From JBEKCD01 sp050015055 (lineage in GTDB: Archaea > Thermoproteota > Bathyarchaeia > Bathyarchaeales > Bathycorpusculaceae): a stretch of DNA of 64,000 nt. The translations under genes and the position numbers were made by a program. Every line of letters begins with the position of its first letter. Position 1 is the stretch's first letter. The notes under the pieces were generated by a model that saw nothing but the letters and a program-made list of their open reading frames with translations, did not search any database and was not told the origin of the DNA. The DNA lies in NCBI GenBank assembly GCA_050015055.1, contig JBEKCD010000007.1, forward strand, positions 1-64,000, given 5' to 3'. This document shows positions 62,339 to 64,000 of the stretch, in pieces.

Positions 62339-62455
62339 CCGGCATTAAAGGAGGAATCTAATTTATGCTTTTCACTTCCGGAAAAATCAGTTCATCAAGC
62401 CGAATAAAAAGCGGTTTTGTCCAATCCTTAGGGCGCGCGCTGCCTTTCCGCGCGC

Positions 62456-62644
62456 TTATGACTCGTAAGTTCCAGTCCTGGCACCTTTTTTAGCGACTAT
62501 CTCTATGTTTTTCAAATATGCAGTGCATGCACTTCTGACGATGTCTGTCCTGTTCGTCTTGAGAAGCCCAGCTACCCAGTCGATGCGAGCAACCAGCTCT
62601 TCTTCGAGTTTACATTCTACTCGTTTCTTCGCTTTCCTCACCAT
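62456..62644 (-). CDS. RHH (CopG-like) DNA-binding protein
   Basis: 62 aa, ATG start. 'RVECKLEEELVARIDWVAGL' and 'KTNRTDIVRSACTAYLKNI' form a classic ribbon-helix-helix. Its stop lies just after a GCGCGCGC tract and CCGCGCGCTT (62433-62455). Third RHH-type gene of the accessory zone. Target unknown. Confidence 0.75.
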   Translation of the reverse strand: MVRKAKKRVECKLEEELVARIDWVAGLLKTNRTDIVRSACTAYLKNIEIVAKKGARTGTYES

Positions 62645-62842
62645 GTGACAATGTTAAGAAACGTAGTCTTGCATACTCGTTTGGTCTCCAGAAACACGGT
62701 GCTCAGAATCCCCTGCAACTAGTAGCTTCTTTAGAGCCCTATGCTGCTTCTCACTCATTCTGTTGGGTTCTGCCCGTCTGTTCCGAGGCTTGCAACGTCA
62801 ACAAGCTCTACAGGTGGAATCTGGACTTCTGCCAACGAGTCT
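62645..62842. other. Intergenic region, nothing recognised
   Basis: About 200 bp between the RHH gene and the small CTG-start gene. Confidence 0.3.
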
Positions 62843-63109
62843 TCACCAACGAATATGAGATATGAGCCAGGTGAGTAAGGCAGTTGCAGCAACTAGCACG
62901 TAGGGCTGAATGGCACGCCAAGTGCTCTTCATGCTGTTGACGTCAGCAACCAAGCCGCTCGTCATATCTTCACCGATTAGAGCCTTCTCAATCCTGTCAA
63001 TCTTCATCCTGCATTCGCGAATGAGTGCAACATATGGGCATCTAGGATTCTCTGTTGCGAAGTTACAGAAATCATCATCATTGGAGACTTCCAGTTCCTC
63101 TGCTGTCAG
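62843..63109 (-). CDS. Small membrane-tailed protein with apparent CTG start
   Basis: 88 codons open from CTG 63109 to TGA 62843. 'LTAEELEVSNDDDFCNFATE', 'CPYVALIRECRMKIDRIEKA' and a C-terminal helix ('VLVAATALLTWLISHI') look like a real protein. The CTG follows directly after the TAG of the upstream gene, in the same frame, with GGGGG ~6-9 nt upstream. An ATG 34 codons in would lose the Cys region. Either CTG initiation or readthrough of the TAG. Confidence 0.55.
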   Translation of the reverse strand: MTAEELEVSNDDDFCNFATENPRCPYVALIRECRMKIDRIEKALIGEDMTSGLVADVNSMKSTWRAIQPYVLVAATALLTWLISHIRW

Positions 63110-63307
63110 CTAATACTTCCCCCACTCGTAATTGGTTAGTCCAGACAGGACATAATCAAACGCTTGGCTTGCAGAGGCAGCGATGGCCTCTCGTGAGAGA
63201 ATGTTCACTGTTTCGCTTCGCTGCCGATCCTGGAATGCACACTGCAACACCAACCGTTTTATGAATCGTCTCTGCTGTGATGACTCGCTACGCTTGTGCC
63301 TCATCAA
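63110..63307 (-). CDS. Small hypothetical protein
   Basis: 65 aa, ATG with GAGGCGG 5 nt upstream. Basic N-terminus ('MRHKRSESSQQRRFIKRLVL') and a helical middle ('ILSREAIAASASQAFDYVLS'). Ends with TAG, followed in the same frame by 88 more codons (62843-63109). Function unknown. Confidence 0.5.
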   Translation of the reverse strand: MMRHKRSESSQQRRFIKRLVLQCAFQDRQRSETVNILSREAIAASASQAFDYVLSGLTNYEWGKY

Positions 63308-63609
63308 AAACCGCCTCTAATGCCACGTTAACCTCTCTTCCTCGAGGACGCAGCCTTAGAATACTCTAAGAAATGAGCCCGTAGGTCTTACATGGTTAGA
63401 CTCGACCAAGTGCTGCTTTTAAGCTTTCACGGTTTGTCCGTATGGAGCGCTCGCCCGCAAGTGTTCATTCAACAATTAGATGGAGATATCTCCCGAAATG
63501 TCGCTTTTGACTCGACATTTTAGACATCTCCGATATACCATGACCGACAAGACCAATATAAGGAATATGTCGAAAGCGTAGAACAGAAAAACGCCTGTCA
63601 ATCTGTGTT
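63308..63609. other. Intergenic region
   Basis: Contains a 33-bp sequence (63562-63594, GGAATATGTCGAAAGCGTAG...) repeated near 58311-58344 upstream of the GNAT 1 promoter. No gene. Confidence 0.4.
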
Positions 63610-64000
63610 TCAAGAGGTCTTTGTTAGTATTTTCGGTACTAACCACTCTTCTCTGAGTATACTATATATGCAGCCATCGGACCATCTTCCAGCAGCGTTC
63701 CATAACGCCTTTCTAAGTATCCCTTCTTTCTTGAAACCACTTTTCTCCAAGACAGATTTGGATGCCAAGTTCTTCCTATCTATGACAACTTGGATTCTGG
63801 GGACATCTTTGGTTAGGAAGAGGTAATCTGTTAGAACTTGAACAGTTTCAGTTCCATAGCCTTTGTTTCTGTGTTCTGGAAGGATGGCATAGCCTATCTC
63901 GACCCAGCCGAAGTTTGGTGCACTAATATAATGAACTGCCTCTCCAACCTTCGTCCCATCTTTCTTCTCAACAATAAAATTCACCCATTCATGACCGTAG
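63610..64000 (-). CDS. GNAT acetyltransferase, paralogue 3 (5' end beyond window)
   Basis: At least 129 residues present; the N-terminus is outside the window. 'FIVEKKDGTKVGEAVHYISA', 'YAILPEHRNKGYGTETVQVL' (acetyl-CoA loop), 'NLASKSVLEKSGFKKEGILR', ending 'LREEWLVPKILTKTS'. Same family as paralogues 1 and 2. A repeat also found upstream of GNAT 1 lies right after its stop, supporting an old tandem arrangement. Confidence 0.85.
   Translation of the reverse strand, partial: YGHEWVNFIVEKKDGTKVGEAVHYISAPNFGWVEIGYAILPEHRNKGYGTETVQVLTDYLFLTKDVPRIQVVIDRKNLASKSVLEKSGFKKEGILRKALWNAAGRWSDGCIYSILREEWLVPKILTKTS

Noticed and set aside
62843..63307. Pyrrolysine at the in-frame TAG
   Set aside because: No pyl genes are visible, and the other stop-interrupted gene uses TAA, so a CTG restart or mutation is simpler.

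Overview
The window is archaeal. It carries an archaeal TFB, a proteasome beta subunit, the KH/beta-CASP termination nuclease FttA (aCPSF1), sn-glycerol-1-phosphate dehydrogenase (EgsA), a DUF35-HMG-CoA synthase fusion for the mevalonate pathway, archaeal SepF, a SUI1/aIF1-like factor, a fused-alpha 2-oxoacid:ferredoxin oxidoreductase, TATA boxes about 25-40 nt upstream of starts, many GTG/TTG starts, and a tRNA-Gln whose D arm is split by a short intron. The ferredoxin-linked metabolism, rubrerythrin and ferritin-like proteins point to an anaerobe. My best guess is a Bathyarchaeia-like member of the Thermoproteota; this is inference from gene content and no marker phylogeny was run.

Layout. 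1-4.7 kb: the 5' part of a giant secreted protein (cohesin domain, then repeated eight-blade propeller plus three PKD-like domains). 5-11 kb: housekeeping block (sepF, fttA, psmB, RDD protein, egsA, FKBP). 11-18 kb: a frameshifted nitroreductase, a dockerin-tailed secreted protein, a RAM-domain protein, an inverted-repeat cluster, a GNAT, a double zinc-ribbon protein and a secreted phosphoesterase. 18-24 kb: GTAAT-type repeats, tRNA-Gln with intron, fused MNT/HEPN protein, tfb, aIF1-like gene, saccharopine-dehydrogenase-like enzyme, and an RHH-like regulator with a duplicated upstream repeat. 24-30 kb: a thiolase homologue lacking catalytic residues, HMGCS, a Yip1-type protein, OB-fold and TRAM proteins, and a LigD-type phosphoesterase. 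29-38 kb: redox and oxygen-defence genes (Cys-rich microprotein, korAB, rubrerythrin, FNR, tandem ferritin, thioredoxin-fold DUF255 protein). 38-43 kb: FecR-like surface protein, tag, an unknown gene and a flippase.

From about 40.6 kb to 62.5 kb the character changes. Genes are small, many are secreted, regulatory or truncated, and nearly every intergenic space holds a short alternating GCGCGCGC tract, often with TA at one edge. I count about 18 such tracts there and only one (inside korA) in the first 40.6 kb. Several tracts lie at or next to the edges of broken genes. The 57.6-64 kb end holds three GNAT paralogues. Four minus-strand genes (two of the GNATs, a two-TM protein and a DUF1059 protein) share an almost identical extended promoter of about 33 bp.

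Themes. A cohesin protein and a dockerin protein lie 7.4 kb apart, and at least two other surface proteins end in a PEF-plus-transmembrane tail, suggesting a cell-surface assembly. Isoprenoid lipid synthesis is represented by egsA and the HMGCS operon. Two RHH-like paralogues occur, one with direct repeats of GTAA-type half-sites at about 12-bp spacing directly upstream; similar repeats occur in inverted orientation at 18.2 and 43.6 kb. Two genes have coding sequence continuing past an in-frame stop (a TAA at 56551 and a TAG at 63112), and two appear to need a CTG start.
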